Shown: piece by piece, positions 43,499 through 51,477 of the stretch
Layout of the letters: each line of letters opens with the position of its first letter
How positions within the stretch are numbered: the first letter of the stretch is position 1
Assembly: GCF_007827595.1 (NCBI RefSeq)
Contig: NZ_VISR01000039.1
Coordinates: forward strand, 1 to 64,000
Reading direction: 5' to 3'
Length of the DNA stretch: 64,000 bases
Origin: Streptomyces sp. BK340
GTDB taxonomy: Bacteria > Actinomycetota > Actinomycetes > Streptomycetales > Streptomycetaceae
Notes under the pieces: model-generated
What the model was told of the DNA's origin: nothing
Database searches by the model: none
The model's input: the letters and a program-made list of their open reading frames with translations, nothing else
Position numbers and translations under genes: made by a program

Positions 43499-44230
43499 AT
43501 GAAGCACAACAAGATCGGCTCCGTGATGACCACGGACGTCGTCCGTGCCTCCTACGGCACCCCCTTCAAGGAAGTCGCCCGGCTGCTCGCTGACCACAGG
43601 ATCAGCGGACTGCCGGTCGTGGACGAGGACCAGAAGGTCATCGGCGTCATCTCCGAGACCGACCTGATGGCCCGCCAGGCCGAAACCCCCGACCCGTACG
43701 AGCCGAAGCACCGCTCGCTCATCGCGGCGTTGACGCGCGACGGCAGGCGGAGGGCCGCCAAGGCCACGGCCCGCACCGCCGGCCGGCTGATGACCGAGCC
43801 GCCCGTCACCGTGCGCGCCGAGGACACCATCGTCGAGGCCGCGCGGACCATGGCCCAGCGGCGCGTGGAGCGGCTGCCGGTCGTGGACGACGAGGACCGG
43901 CTCGTCGGCATCGTCACCCGCCGGGACCTGCTCCAGGTCTTCCTCCGGCCGGACACGGAGATCCGCGACGAGGTGGTCGAGGAAGTCCTTGGCCGCGCGC
44001 TGTGGCTGCCGCCGCAGAGCATCGACGTCTCCGTGGTGGAGGGTGTGGTCACGATCGCCGGCCACATGGAGCGCAAGAGTGAGACGGAGATCGCCGTCTC
44101 CATGACCAAGCAGATCGACGGCGTGGTCGCGGTGGTCGGCAACCTCACCTACCGCGCGGACGACAGCCACGTCCAGCCCGCCGAGCAGGCCCTGCATGGC
44201 GTGGCCGACGACTGGCTGCGCCGCCTGTGA
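43499..44230 (+). CDS. CBS-BON domain protein
   Basis: A 243-residue protein with two CBS domains (about 7-62, VMTTDVVRASYGTPFKEVAR; and 94-150, LMTEPPVTVRAEDTIVEAAR) and a BON domain (about 160-228, VSVVEGVVTIAGHMERKSET). CBS pairs bind adenine nucleotides and sense energy state. BON domains bind phospholipid or other ligands. A basic linker (RDGRRRAAKATARTAGR) separates the CBS domains. It starts 13 bases after the acyl-CoA synthetase stop with GAGGAGG in between, and is followed after 16 bases by the flavodoxin gene. Similar genes occur at 26.3 kb (broken) and 51.5 kb. Confidence 0.88.
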   Translation: MKHNKIGSVMTTDVVRASYGTPFKEVARLLADHRISGLPVVDEDQKVIGVISETDLMARQAETPDPYEPKHRSLIAALTRDGRRRAAKATARTAGRLMTEPPVTVRAEDTIVEAARTMAQRRVERLPVVDDEDRLVGIVTRRDLLQVFLRPDTEIRDEVVEEVLGRALWLPPQSIDVSVVEGVVTIAGHMERKSETEIAVSMTKQIDGVVAVVGNLTYRADDSHVQPAEQALHGVADDWLRRL

Positions 44231-44246
44231 GGGGAGGCGGACTGCC

Positions 44247-44744
44247 ATGACCGGCAGGGTCCTGGTCGCCTACGGGACGACGAACGGATCGACCGCGCAG
44301 ATCGCCGAGGCCGTCGCCCAGGTCCTGTGCAAGGAGGGGCTGACGGCCGAGGCGCGGCCTGCGCCATCGGTGGCGAGCATCGAGACATACGACGCCGTGG
44401 TGATCGGGGGCGCACTGTACGCCGGCCGCTGGCACAAGGACGCGCGCCGCTTCGTCCGCCGCCACCACCGCGCCCTGGCCGCACGCCCGCTGTGGTTCTT
44501 CAGCAGCGGACCGCTGGACGCTTCAGCCTCGGAGCGGAACATCCCGCCCGTGCCCGGCGTCAGGCGCGCCATGGACCGGCTCGGCGTCAGGGAGCACATC
44601 ACCTTCGGCGGCTCCCTGGAGGAGGGCGCGCGGGGCAGAGTCGCACAGATGATCCTCCGCAACGGCAAGGGCGGCGACTTCCGCGACCTCCCCGCGATCG
44701 AGGCCTGGGCGGAGCGGCTCGCAGAAGAAATGACGGTTGCTTAG
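44247..44744 (+). CDS. Flavodoxin-domain protein, HemG-like
   Basis: A 165-residue flavodoxin-fold protein. The FMN phosphate loop is visible as VAYGTTNGSTAQIAEAVAQV, and the next loops are DAVVIGGALYAGRWHKDARR and LWFFSSGPLD. This is the pattern of flavodoxin_5/protoporphyrinogen oxidase (HemG)-like proteins. The ATG at 44247 has GAGGGGAGG upstream. It is the third gene of the synthetase-CBS operon. A role as low-potential electron donor, for example for a radical-SAM activase, would be an interesting but unproven idea. Confidence 0.82.
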   Translation: MTGRVLVAYGTTNGSTAQIAEAVAQVLCKEGLTAEARPAPSVASIETYDAVVIGGALYAGRWHKDARRFVRRHHRALAARPLWFFSSGPLDASASERNIPPVPGVRRAMDRLGVREHITFGGSLEEGARGRVAQMILRNGKGGDFRDLPAIEAWAERLAEEMTVA

Positions 44745-44764
44745 GGCATCGCCTCCCTGCCTTG

Positions 44765-45290
44765 CCGGGCCTGCGTCTCACGGCACGACGGCCACCGGAC
44801 ACCGGGCTTCGCGCAACAAGGCGTGCACGAAGCCCAGGTCCCCGCCAAAGCCGCGTACCACGACCAGGAGTGCGGCGCCCGCGACATGGTGGAGCAACGC
44901 ATGGGCGGGGTCGAGCAATACGCCGTCCTCAAGCACCGGAACCCGCGGTTACTTCACCCGGCCAAGGCCGCAGCGCGTCGGCCAGCAGTTGCACTTCATG
45001 GTCCTCCCGGCACGGTCATCCTCGGGAACACCGAAGGGCAACCCGGCGGCGCAGGAGGGAAGTTCCCAGGCATGTAGGGCGTGCAGCCGTACACCCGACC
45101 CTGGGCGGGTGTCGTCCCCCGCCGCGGACAGGTCGAGCACGAGCATCGCCGTGGTACTCAGATGGTTCGGCGGTGAGCCGCAACGCACCTCGAGCGGCAG
45201 GTCGCGCAGCGACGCCTCGTGCGCCGGCCATTCCACGACCGTATGACTACGGCCTGTCCCGCCGGCGCAGGCAAGGATGACCCGGCTCAC
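44765..45290 (-). pseudogene. Degenerate universal stress protein gene
   Basis: The reverse strand starts at a GTG at 45290 with a Usp-like N-terminus (SRVILACAGGTGRSHTVVEW, PAHEASLRDLPLEVR). It then loses frame and ends in another frame with ALLHHVAGAALLVVVRGFGG then HALLREARCPVAVVP. The central parts of both domains are missing or scrambled, and the total length is about half of the intact paralogues. It sits between the flavodoxin gene and an intact USP gene on the opposite strand. Confidence 0.72.
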
Positions 45291-45366
45291 GACGATCGCC
45301 TCCCTGGCACACGAGTGAGCCGCTCTCACGCCTCTCACCGTGCCGACCGTCCAAGGACCGGCGCAG

Positions 45367-45380
45367 GGGCCGAACGGACC
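45367..45380 (+). promoter_or_regulatory. DevR-like box upstream of the USP gene at 45.5 kb
   Basis: GGGCCGAACGGACC lies 89 bases upstream of the ATG at 45470 and matches the island motif. Confidence 0.5.
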
Positions 45381-45469
45381 TGCGAGAGCCCTTGCGGCCC
45401 ATAGCAGACCGGGTCCCCTCAGGAAGATGCTGGCAGTACCGAGCAGAACAAGCGCAGGAGGTGCGCACC

Positions 45470-46372
45470 ATGCTGTCGCCTGTCATCGCCGGAGTAGACG
45501 GATCGCCCGAGAGCCTCGCCGCCGCCGAGTGGGCCGCCCGCGAGGCCGTGCGTCGTGACCGACCGCTGCGACTGGTGCACGCCTGGAACTGGCATCCTCT
45601 CCAGACGGAAGGGGAGCCGGCGAACGCCGCGCAGCGGCATCTGGCGCGCCGTGTCCTGCGGCAGGCGGAGGAGCGTATCCGCAGCGCCGTACCCGGCGTG
45701 CGCCTCACCGATGAGCAGGTCGAGGGCCCGGCGACCGCAGCCCTGTTGAAGGCCGCCGAACAGGCCGACCTGCTGGTGCTGGGCTCGCGCGGTCTGAGTG
45801 GTTTCACCGGGCTTCTCGTCGGCTCCGTCGCCCAAGGGGTGGTCGCGAAGGCCATCCGTCCCGTGGTCCTCGTACGGGCAGGGGAGGAGGCGGAGGACGA
45901 GCACGTCCCGGCAGACGGCGGTAGCCCGTCCATCCGGACCGGCTACCTCGATGTGGTGCTCGGCATCGACCTCGCTGATGCCTGCGACGAGGTGATCGAG
46001 TTCGCGTTCGGGGAAGCGCAGTTGCGGCAGGCCCGGCTGCGTGTCGTGTACGCCTGGCAGCCGCCTTCTGCCATCAGCCTCGGCCCAGGAGACATCGCTC
46101 TGGTCAACGATCCCGAGCGGGCCGAGGAGTGGCAGGGATTCCTGTCCGCTGTCCTGAAGGTGTGGCGGGACAAGTACCCCGGGACCGAGGTCCTGGAGAC
46201 CGTTGTGGAGGGCAAGGCCTCCACCGCGCTGGTCCGGGCCGCCTCCGCGGCGAGCCTCCTCGTCGTCGGCCGCCGCCTGGCCGAGCGGCCGACGGTTCCG
46301 CGCATCGGCCCCGTCACCCAGGCCGCCGTCCACCACGTCGGCTGCCCGCTGGCCGTTGTGCCCCACGAGTGA
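45470..46372 (+). CDS. Universal stress protein, two tandem Usp domains
   Basis: A 300-residue tandem USP. Domain 1 has PVIAGVDGSPESLAAAEWAA and LLVLGSRGLSGFTGLLVGSV; domain 2 has DVVLGIDLADACDEVIEFAF and LLVVGRRLAERPTVPRIGPV, then AVHHVGCPLAVVPHE. The ATG at 45470 is preceded by GGAGGTGCGC. Sequence and layout are closest to the copies at 20.1 and 35.6 kb. Downstream lies a truncated ppdK fragment on the same strand. Confidence 0.92.
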   Translation: MLSPVIAGVDGSPESLAAAEWAAREAVRRDRPLRLVHAWNWHPLQTEGEPANAAQRHLARRVLRQAEERIRSAVPGVRLTDEQVEGPATAALLKAAEQADLLVLGSRGLSGFTGLLVGSVAQGVVAKAIRPVVLVRAGEEAEDEHVPADGGSPSIRTGYLDVVLGIDLADACDEVIEFAFGEAQLRQARLRVVYAWQPPSAISLGPGDIALVNDPERAEEWQGFLSAVLKVWRDKYPGTEVLETVVEGKASTALVRAASAASLLVVGRRLAERPTVPRIGPVTQAAVHHVGCPLAVVPHE

Positions 46373-46388
46373 GAGACCGGAGAGCGCG

Positions 46389-46532
46389 ATGAGCACACCG
46401 ACGACGTACGTGTACGCATTCGCCTAAGGCAGCCGGGAGTTGACCGACCTGCCCGGCGGCAAGGGCGCCGGCCTGGCCGAGATGACCGGGTTCGGGCTGC
46501 CCGCGCCGCCGGGCTTCACCGTCACCACCCGC
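46389..46532 (+). pseudogene. ppdK: PPDK N-terminal fragment with an early stop
   Basis: An ATG at 46389 begins MSTPTTYVYAFA, then a TAA, then GSRELTDLPGGKGAGLAEMT and GFGLPAPPGFTVTT in the same frame. This matches the first 45 residues of PPDK as in the intact gene at 52.7-55.4 kb (VRYVYDFTEGDRGMAGLLGG). Homology stops abruptly after about 145 bases. It is a truncated, dead second copy. Confidence 0.82.
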
Positions 46533-46597
46533 AGCCCGGGTGTTGCGCGTGCTGGGCTCGCCCTGACCTCCCCTGGTGGAAGAGGAGGCCAGGGCGT

Positions 46598-46864
46598 GTG
46601 ACCGGAACCGCATCCACCGGGGGGCGTGGATCTGCAGCTCCACCCCTTCGTTCCCGCCGCCCAAACGGGGGCACGCTCGCGCCGCCGGTGAGGACGGGCC
46701 TGAGGGCTGTCGCGGAGCGCGAGCACAGCGTGGACTGGTGGGCGGTCGCCGCCGTGCCCTCCGCGGTGGTCGGGCTGTTCCTCACCCTCGCGGTCCTCTA
46801 TGGACGGGTGCTCCGACACCACCGCTTGACCCAACCGATCGCCGTCCGTGACGAAGCGCAGTAG
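46598..46864 (+). CDS. Possible small single-span membrane protein
   Basis: An 88-residue frame beginning at a GTG with AGAGGAGG at 46581-46588. The C-terminal half contains one clear membrane segment (VDWWAVAAVPSAVVGLFLTLAVLY) with a basic flank (GRVLRHHRL). The N-terminal half is Pro/Arg/Gly-rich and non-descript. No family is recognised. It lies among gene remnants, so it may itself be a leftover. Confidence 0.35.
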   Translation: MTGTASTGGRGSAAPPLRSRRPNGGTLAPPVRTGLRAVAEREHSVDWWAVAAVPSAVVGLFLTLAVLYGRVLRHHRLTQPIAVRDEAQ

Positions 46865-46934
46865 TGCCGTGTCACCATCGTGTCGGCAAGCCGGTGGAGA
46901 GAGCCCAGCCTGGGCACCTAGCTGGTGATCAGGC

Positions 46935-47055
46935 TCAATAGGACAACGGCAAGACCACCGAAACCGCCTTGCCGGTGAGACCGACGCTGACCTGGACGTC
47001 AATCGCGAGCTCCCGCACCAGAAGCCAGCCGAACCCGCCGGGCTCCCTCGGATCT
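46935..47055 (-). pseudogene. C-terminal remnant of an RsbW-like ATP-binding protein
   Basis: The reverse strand ends with EPGGFGWLLVRELAIDVQVS then VGLTGKAVSVVLPLSY and a stop. This is the typical C-terminus (G2 lid and last strands) of Streptomyces HATPase anti-sigma-type proteins. No N-box is found upstream in any frame. Confidence 0.5.
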
Positions 47056-47064
47056 GTGAGCTGT

Positions 47065-47285
47065 GGCCGCGGGGGCGGGCGGCTGCCGTCGTGCCACGCC
47101 GGTCGTGGGCCGACTCGGCGACCAGTACGGCATGCGCCGGATGTTGATCGCGAGCCTCGCGAAGATGATGGTCGGGCGCTGGTCAGCGCGTTCACGAGCA
47201 CTCTGCCCCGATGCTCGTCGGCCGTACCCGGCAGGGTTTCGCCATGGGTGCGATGCCCGAGTCCCGGGGTCGGTCGGCGTGTGAA
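47065..47285 (+). pseudogene. MFS transporter fragment
   Basis: Forward-strand frames carry TPVVGRLGDQYGMRRMLIAS, the cytoplasmic loop 2-3 signature of drug-type MFS transporters. After shifts they carry ALVSAFTS and MLVGRTRQGFAMGAMPES, the following helix and loop. At least two frameshifts are needed to join them, and nothing before or after remains. Confidence 0.6.
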
Positions 47286-47287
47286 CA

Positions 47288-47301
47288 GGGACATCCGGCC
47301 C
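47288..47301 (+). promoter_or_regulatory. DevR-like box upstream of the oleate hydratase gene
   Basis: GGGACATCCGGCCC, in the context CAGGGACATCCGGCCCCTG, lies 170 bases upstream of the ATG at 47471. It matches the island motif well and has partial dyad symmetry. Confidence 0.5.
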
Positions 47302-47470
47302 CTGCCCGCCCCGGTTCCACAACAAGTTCACTGACGGTTACAGGCGCCGGCCGCATCCCGTCGGCGCTGCGCCGTGCGTACACCGCTGCCGCCTCAGGGG
47401 TGGGACCGCTGCACGGCTCTTGACCACAGCCGGCCGCCCGCGACAGCGGGTGGCAGAACGGAGGGACGTC

Positions 47471-49060
47471 ATGACCGACGCTCCGCAGCAGTCTCGGGCC
47501 TACCTCGTCGGCGGCGGAATCGCCTCGCTGGCGGCCGCCGCCTTCCTGATCCGCGACGGCGGCTTCCCCGGCGAGAACATCCGCATCCTCGAGGAACTCC
47601 CGCTTGCAGGCGGCTCGATGGATGGTCGTGGTGAGCCCGACGGATACGTCACCCGCGGCGGCCGCATGCTGGAGGATGAGGCGTACACGTGCCTGTGGAA
47701 TCTCCTGGAAACCATCCCTACCCTCACCGACGGGACCATGTCGGTGCGCGAGGAGATCCGCGAGTTCAGCGCCAAGTGGCCCACCGACGCCAAGGCCCGC
47801 CTCATCGGCAAGGACGCCGAGATCCTTGACGCCTCCGACTACGGCCTCGACACCCGGGACCGCATGGAGCTGACCCGGCTGCTCGTCCTCCCGGAGGCGG
47901 TGATCGGGGCGCGCCGGATCGAGGACTTCTTTTCCCCGCACTTCCTCGAGACCAACTTCTGGGCGATGTGGCGCACCACGTTCGCCTTCCAGAACTGGCA
48001 CAGCGCCATCGAGCTCAGGCGCTACTTCCTGCGTTTCATGCAGGAGTTCCCACGCATGCACACCCTGGCGGGTGTGCGCCGCACGCGGCTCAACCAGTAC
48101 GACTCGATCATTCGCCCGCTGCAGACCTGGCTGGTGGAGCGCGGCGTGCGCTTCGAGCACGGCGTGCGGGTCACCGACGTCGACTTCGTCACCGAGGAGG
48201 ACGGCACCCGGCGGGTGCGCCGCCTCCACCTCGAACGCGCCGGACAGCAGGACGCGTACGACCTCGCGGACACCGACTACGCGTTCCTCACCCTCGGCTC
48301 AATGACGGCCGACGCAGCCTACGGCAGTGACGACACCGCTCCCGAGCTGATCCGGGACAAGCGTGACGGCGGATGGCGGCTGTGGGAGACGATCGCCGGC
48401 AAGGCGGACGACTTCGGCCGCCCGGCCGCCTTCCACGGCAACGTGGACGAGGCGAAGTGGGAGTCGTTCACCTTGACCATGCGCAGCCCCCTGCTCCTGC
48501 ACCGCATCGAGGAGTTGTCCGGAAACCTTCCCGGTACCGGCGCGCTGATGACGTTCAAGGACTCCAGCTGGCTGATGTCCATCGTCGTACCGCACGCACC
48601 ACACTTCGAGGGACAGCCCGAGGACGTCTACACCCTGTGGGGGTACGGCCTCTTCGTCGACAACGAGGGCGACTTCGTCGCCAAGACGATGGCCGAGGCC
48701 ACCGGCCGGGAGATCCTCACCGAACTGCTCAACCACCTCGGCCTGTGGGACATCGAGGAGCAGATCGCGGCGACGACGACGGTGATCCCGGTGATGCTGC
48801 CGTACATCACCAGCCAGTTCGCCCCGCGCACGGTCCACGACCGACCGCTGGTCCTCCCGCGCGGCGCCGCGAACTTCGCCTTCCTCGGCCAGTTCACGGA
48901 GATCCCGGAGGACGTCGTCTTCACCGTCGAGTACTCCGTCCGCGGCGCCATGCACGCCGTCTACGGCCTGCTCGGCCTCGACCGCGAGATCCCTGGGATC
49001 TACCACGCCCTCTCCGACCCGAAGACGGCCATCGGCGTACTCAAGGCCGCCCTGGCCTGA
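47471..49060 (+). CDS. ohyA: Oleate hydratase (MCRA family FAD protein)
   Basis: Adds water to the cis-9 double bond of unsaturated fatty acids, giving 10-hydroxy acids; FAD is structural. The 529-residue protein has the N-terminal dinucleotide fold AYLVGGGIASLAAAAFLIRD, the segment RILEELPLAGGSMDG, RGGRMLEDEAYTCLWNLLET, FQNWHSAIELRRYFLRFMQE and YITSQFAPRTVHDRPLVLPR, all family-typical. The ATG at 47471 has GGAGGG upstream. It may detoxify or remodel fatty acids when desaturase or oxidation is limited by oxygen, which is inference. It stands alone with a motif box upstream. Confidence 0.9.
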   Translation: MTDAPQQSRAYLVGGGIASLAAAAFLIRDGGFPGENIRILEELPLAGGSMDGRGEPDGYVTRGGRMLEDEAYTCLWNLLETIPTLTDGTMSVREEIREFSAKWPTDAKARLIGKDAEILDASDYGLDTRDRMELTRLLVLPEAVIGARRIEDFFSPHFLETNFWAMWRTTFAFQNWHSAIELRRYFLRFMQEFPRMHTLAGVRRTRLNQYDSIIRPLQTWLVERGVRFEHGVRVTDVDFVTEEDGTRRVRRLHLERAGQQDAYDLADTDYAFLTLGSMTADAAYGSDDTAPELIRDKRDGGWRLWETIAGKADDFGRPAAFHGNVDEAKWESFTLTMRSPLLLHRIEELSGNLPGTGALMTFKDSSWLMSIVVPHAPHFEGQPEDVYTLWGYGLFVDNEGDFVAKTMAEATGREILTELLNHLGLWDIEEQIAATTTVIPVMLPYITSQFAPRTVHDRPLVLPRGAANFAFLGQFTEIPEDVVFTVEYSVRGAMHAVYGLLGLDREIPGIYHALSDPKTAIGVLKAALA

Positions 49061-49237
49061 CCTGTGGTCGGTCCGGCCACAGTCGAGCACGCCTCGGCGG
49101 TCCAGGTTCGCTCCTGTGCTGCCGCAGGTGCCCGTACGAAAAGCCAGGCCCGGCCTCCACCGAAGGGGCACACCGGGCTGCCCGCTTGTGACGCGCACGG
49201 CCTGTCGGGGGGCCGGACCGAGGAGCCCAGTCCTCCA

Positions 49238-49251
49238 GGGCGGTTCGGCCC
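49238..49251 (+). promoter_or_regulatory. DevR-like box before the flavohaemoglobin remnant
   Basis: GGGCGGTTCGGCCC (context AGGGCGGTTCGGCCCT) lies 25 bases upstream of the ATG of the hmp fragment. A motif left at a broken gene fits loss of the 5-prime part of a once regulated gene only if that part was deleted between them. It may equally be a chance match. Confidence 0.4.
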
Positions 49252-49275
49252 TATTCCGGGTGACGACTACACCGG

Positions 49276-49647
49276 ATGATCGATGTGCCGGTCGGACCCG
49301 CACGACGGATCCCGGCTGTGGCGGTGAACGCCGTCCCCCTGCACGCGGACCGTACCCCGGCCGACCACGCCCTGCGCGCCGACACCCGGCGCCGGATCGA
49401 GCAACTGCCCCACGCGAGGGCGGAGTTCTGGTACGAGGAAGAGGCGGCCGAGGAACCCGGCGCCCACACCGGCCTGATGGACCTCGACGGCCTGGACCTG
49501 CCCACGGACGGCGATGTGTACCTGTGCGGCTCGCTGCCCTTCATGCGGGCCGTCCGCACCCAGCTCCTCCAGGCCGGCGTCCCGGCGCGCAGCATCCGCT
49601 ACGAAGTCTTCGGTCCGGACCTGTGGCTCGCCCACGCGGAAGGCTGA
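49276..49647 (+). pseudogene. hmp: Flavohaemoglobin (hmp) C-terminal fragment
   Basis: A 123-residue open frame whose sequence is the NAD-binding end of a flavohaemoprotein: VNAVPLHADRTPADHALRAD, ARAEFWYEE, HTGLMDLDGL, DVYLCGSLPFMRAVRTQLLQ and SIRYEVFGPDLWL. The globin and FAD-binding parts, about 280 residues, are missing upstream. Full-length proteins oxidise nitric oxide to nitrate. The frame is clean, so the truncation may be recent. A product made from this ATG would lack the active site. Confidence 0.72.
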
Positions 49648-50109
49648 GGGACGCTGATGACGTAGGGCGCAGTGGCGCGCGGCTGGACCACATCAAGGGC
49701 GGTCCGAGGGCAGAGTACTCGGCGCCATCGCCCTGGCGTGGCCAGACTGCGTGGCCCGGTCCGTGCTGATCCACGGGGAAGCGGGGCCAGGAGCAGCGAG
49801 GCCTCGAGAACCTGCCCCGCCCCCAGAGCCACCTGCTCTGCATGGCCTGCCGGGATCGCCAGGGGCCTCGCCTTACTCGCGCCGGGAATCAGCGTGCCGG
49901 AGCAGTAGCCCGGTTGCCGGACGGCCGTACGTGAGCGTCCTCCGCCCCGCGGCACCGGCTGCGGCAAACGATGAGAAGTGGCAGGCGGATCAGGAGATCT
50001 TGGTGACGGTCAGCAGGACGGCCGCGTCCTCGAGGACCTCGAGGCTGTGCCGGAAGTCTGCCGCGGCCGCCGATCGGCCTGGCCGGCTCACTTGTCCCGG
50101 CAGCCCGGA
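49648..50109. other. Stretch without a confident gene
   Basis: No frame matches a family that I recognise, and no ribosome binding site with a plausible start is evident. It lies between the hmp and phosphatase remnants and is probably further decayed sequence. Confidence 0.3.
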
Positions 50110-50369
50110 AAGGTCCACGAGACGACGACCCTGGAACCGGGTGACTGCGTCCTGCTCTGCACCGACGGTGTCGTGGAGGCGCGCAATGCGGCGGTGCGGA
50201 GTTCGGCCTCGACCGGTTCACCGACTTCATCATCCGCTCCAACGCCGCCGGCAGGTGCCCGGCCGAGGTGCTACGGCTGCTCATCCACGCCATCCTCGAC
50301 CACCAGCGCAACCAACTGCGGGACGACGTGACCATCCTGCTCTTCGAATGGCGCCCGCAGTACGAGTGA
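50110..50369 (+). pseudogene. SpoIIE/PP2C phosphatase C-terminal fragment, frameshifted
   Basis: Forward frames read TTLEPGDCVLLCTDGVVEAR, the metal-binding DG motif region of PP2C/SpoIIE phosphatases. After a shift near 50195 they read EFGLDRFTDFIIRSNAAG then LRDDVTILLFEW, the normal C-terminus ending at TGA 50367-50369. The rest of the catalytic domain is absent. Such phosphatases usually act with RsbW-like proteins, another remnant of which lies at 46.9 kb. Confidence 0.7.
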
Positions 50370-50447
50370 CGCGGTACCGCGCCGAGCCTTGCCGGCCGGG
50401 GACGCGGCGATCCTGCAGCACGCGACCGGCATGAGCTACGGCGACGA

Positions 50448-50764
50448 TCAGGTGTCCGCTGAGCTGCTGGATGCCTCGGGCAGTATGGGCAGCAGCATGA
50501 TGGTGGGCTCGGTGGCGCGGACGGTATGCGGCAGCCGGGCGGGCAGGTGGATCCAACTCCCGGGCGTCACCTCGGACTTCTCGTCGCCGAGTACAAGGTC
50601 CAGTCGGCCCTGGATGACGACGGGCAGGGCCGAGGTGTGCTCGGTCAGTTCCTGTCCGGTGGCGAACGCGAAGCCGACCACGCGCAGCCGGTCCTCGCGG
50701 GACAGGACGCGGCTGAGGGCACGGTCTCTGGCAGGGACAGTTCGGCGGCCAGATCATGGATCAC
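50448..50764 (-). pseudogene. Cupin-domain protein with a frameshift
   Basis: Reading from a GTG at 50764 (GAGGAGAAAG upstream), the first frame gives VIHDLAAELSLPETVPS. After a shift near 50715 the second gives LSREDRLRVVGFAFATGQEL, VVIQGRLDLVLGDEKSEVTP and GSWIHLPARLPHTVRATEPT, a small cupin barrel. The metal histidines would come from the HTSALP and LPHTVRA segments. The last frame has its own GTG at 50681 and could encode a 77-residue truncated barrel. Confidence 0.65.
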
Positions 50765-50801
50765 GGTCGTGGACTTGGGGGTCTTTCTCCTCAGGGATTC
50801 G

Positions 50802-51256
50802 GGGTGGTGGGGACGGCGATGATGCTGATGGCGCCCGGATGGGCCTGGTGGCGGCGGAAGACGCGGCGCATCTCCAGGACCCGGCGCCGGGCCGCGGGAT
50901 CGCGCAGGGCCCGGCCGGCCATGCGCGCGGCGTGCGTGAGCCCCTCGTCGACGATGAGCCTGCGTGGGTGAGGGCGTCGAAGCCGCTGTCGGCGCGAGGA
51001 CCGGGGCAGGGCTGTCGTGAGTAGAGGGTCGATGATTGCGACGCTGGGGGTGAGGGCGTGGTCGGCGAGCGGGTACTTCTTGCAGGTCGCGGGGTCGGAG
51101 ATGACGGCGAACGGGGTGACCTCGGCGCCGGTGCCCGACCTCGTACTCGGCGAGCGCCTTGAGGCCGGCCGTGACCAGACGGTCCACGGCGACCGCGGTG
51201 TCGGACGGGGCGTCGGTCCGGACGCGGTCCTGGGGCCGCACGTCCTGTCGGGTCAT
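50802..51256 (-). pseudogene. adhE: adhE remnant with large internal deletion, plus an unknown tail
   Basis: From an ATG at 51256 the reverse strand matches the AdhE N-terminus (DTAVAVDRLVTAGLKALAEY). After residue 39 it jumps into the iron-ADH half in another frame (GAEVTPFAVISDPATCKKYP, LADHALTPSVAIIDPLLTTA), then after a shift reads ADSGFDALTHAG. About 550 codons present in the intact copy at 21.8-24.4 kb are missing. The last 160 bases (IVDEGLTHAARMAGRALRDP onward, ending at the stop at 50802) belong to another unidentified gene end. Confidence 0.78.
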
Positions 51257-51423
51257 GGTGGTGTGCGCCGTTGTCAGGGACCGCCATGCTCATGCGGCGG
51301 CGCGGGACGGGAGGGACGCAGCGGGGGACCGGCGCCCCTCCCTGACTGCACTTTCCGGCGGATCCCGGCGGGCGGGGCAGCCGCCGAAGGATCCCTCTCA
51401 CGTCCGTCCGGTCCGGCTCGTCA

Positions 51424-51437
51424 GGGACCGTCGGCCC
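51424..51437. promoter_or_regulatory. DevR-like box upstream of the adhE remnant
   Basis: GGGACCGTCGGCCC lies 168 bases upstream of the remnant ATG at 51256 and just before the end of the CBS-BON gene. It is close to the motif consensus and may be left from the former adhE promoter. Confidence 0.5.
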
Positions 51438-51477
51438 CGGCCCGACCGAGCTGCCGGACGGCATCTCCAGCAGCGGC

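Noticed and set aside
40639..43533. 964-codon reverse-strand frame opposite the GNAT/acyl-CoA synthetase
   Set aside because: Same reason: the forward protein has clear domains, while the reverse one is Gly/Val/Arg/His-rich with no known motif.
50754..51464. 236-codon reverse-strand frame over the adhE remnant
   Set aside because: It reads one of several shifted frames through the remnant. Only short segments match AdhE and the rest is noise.
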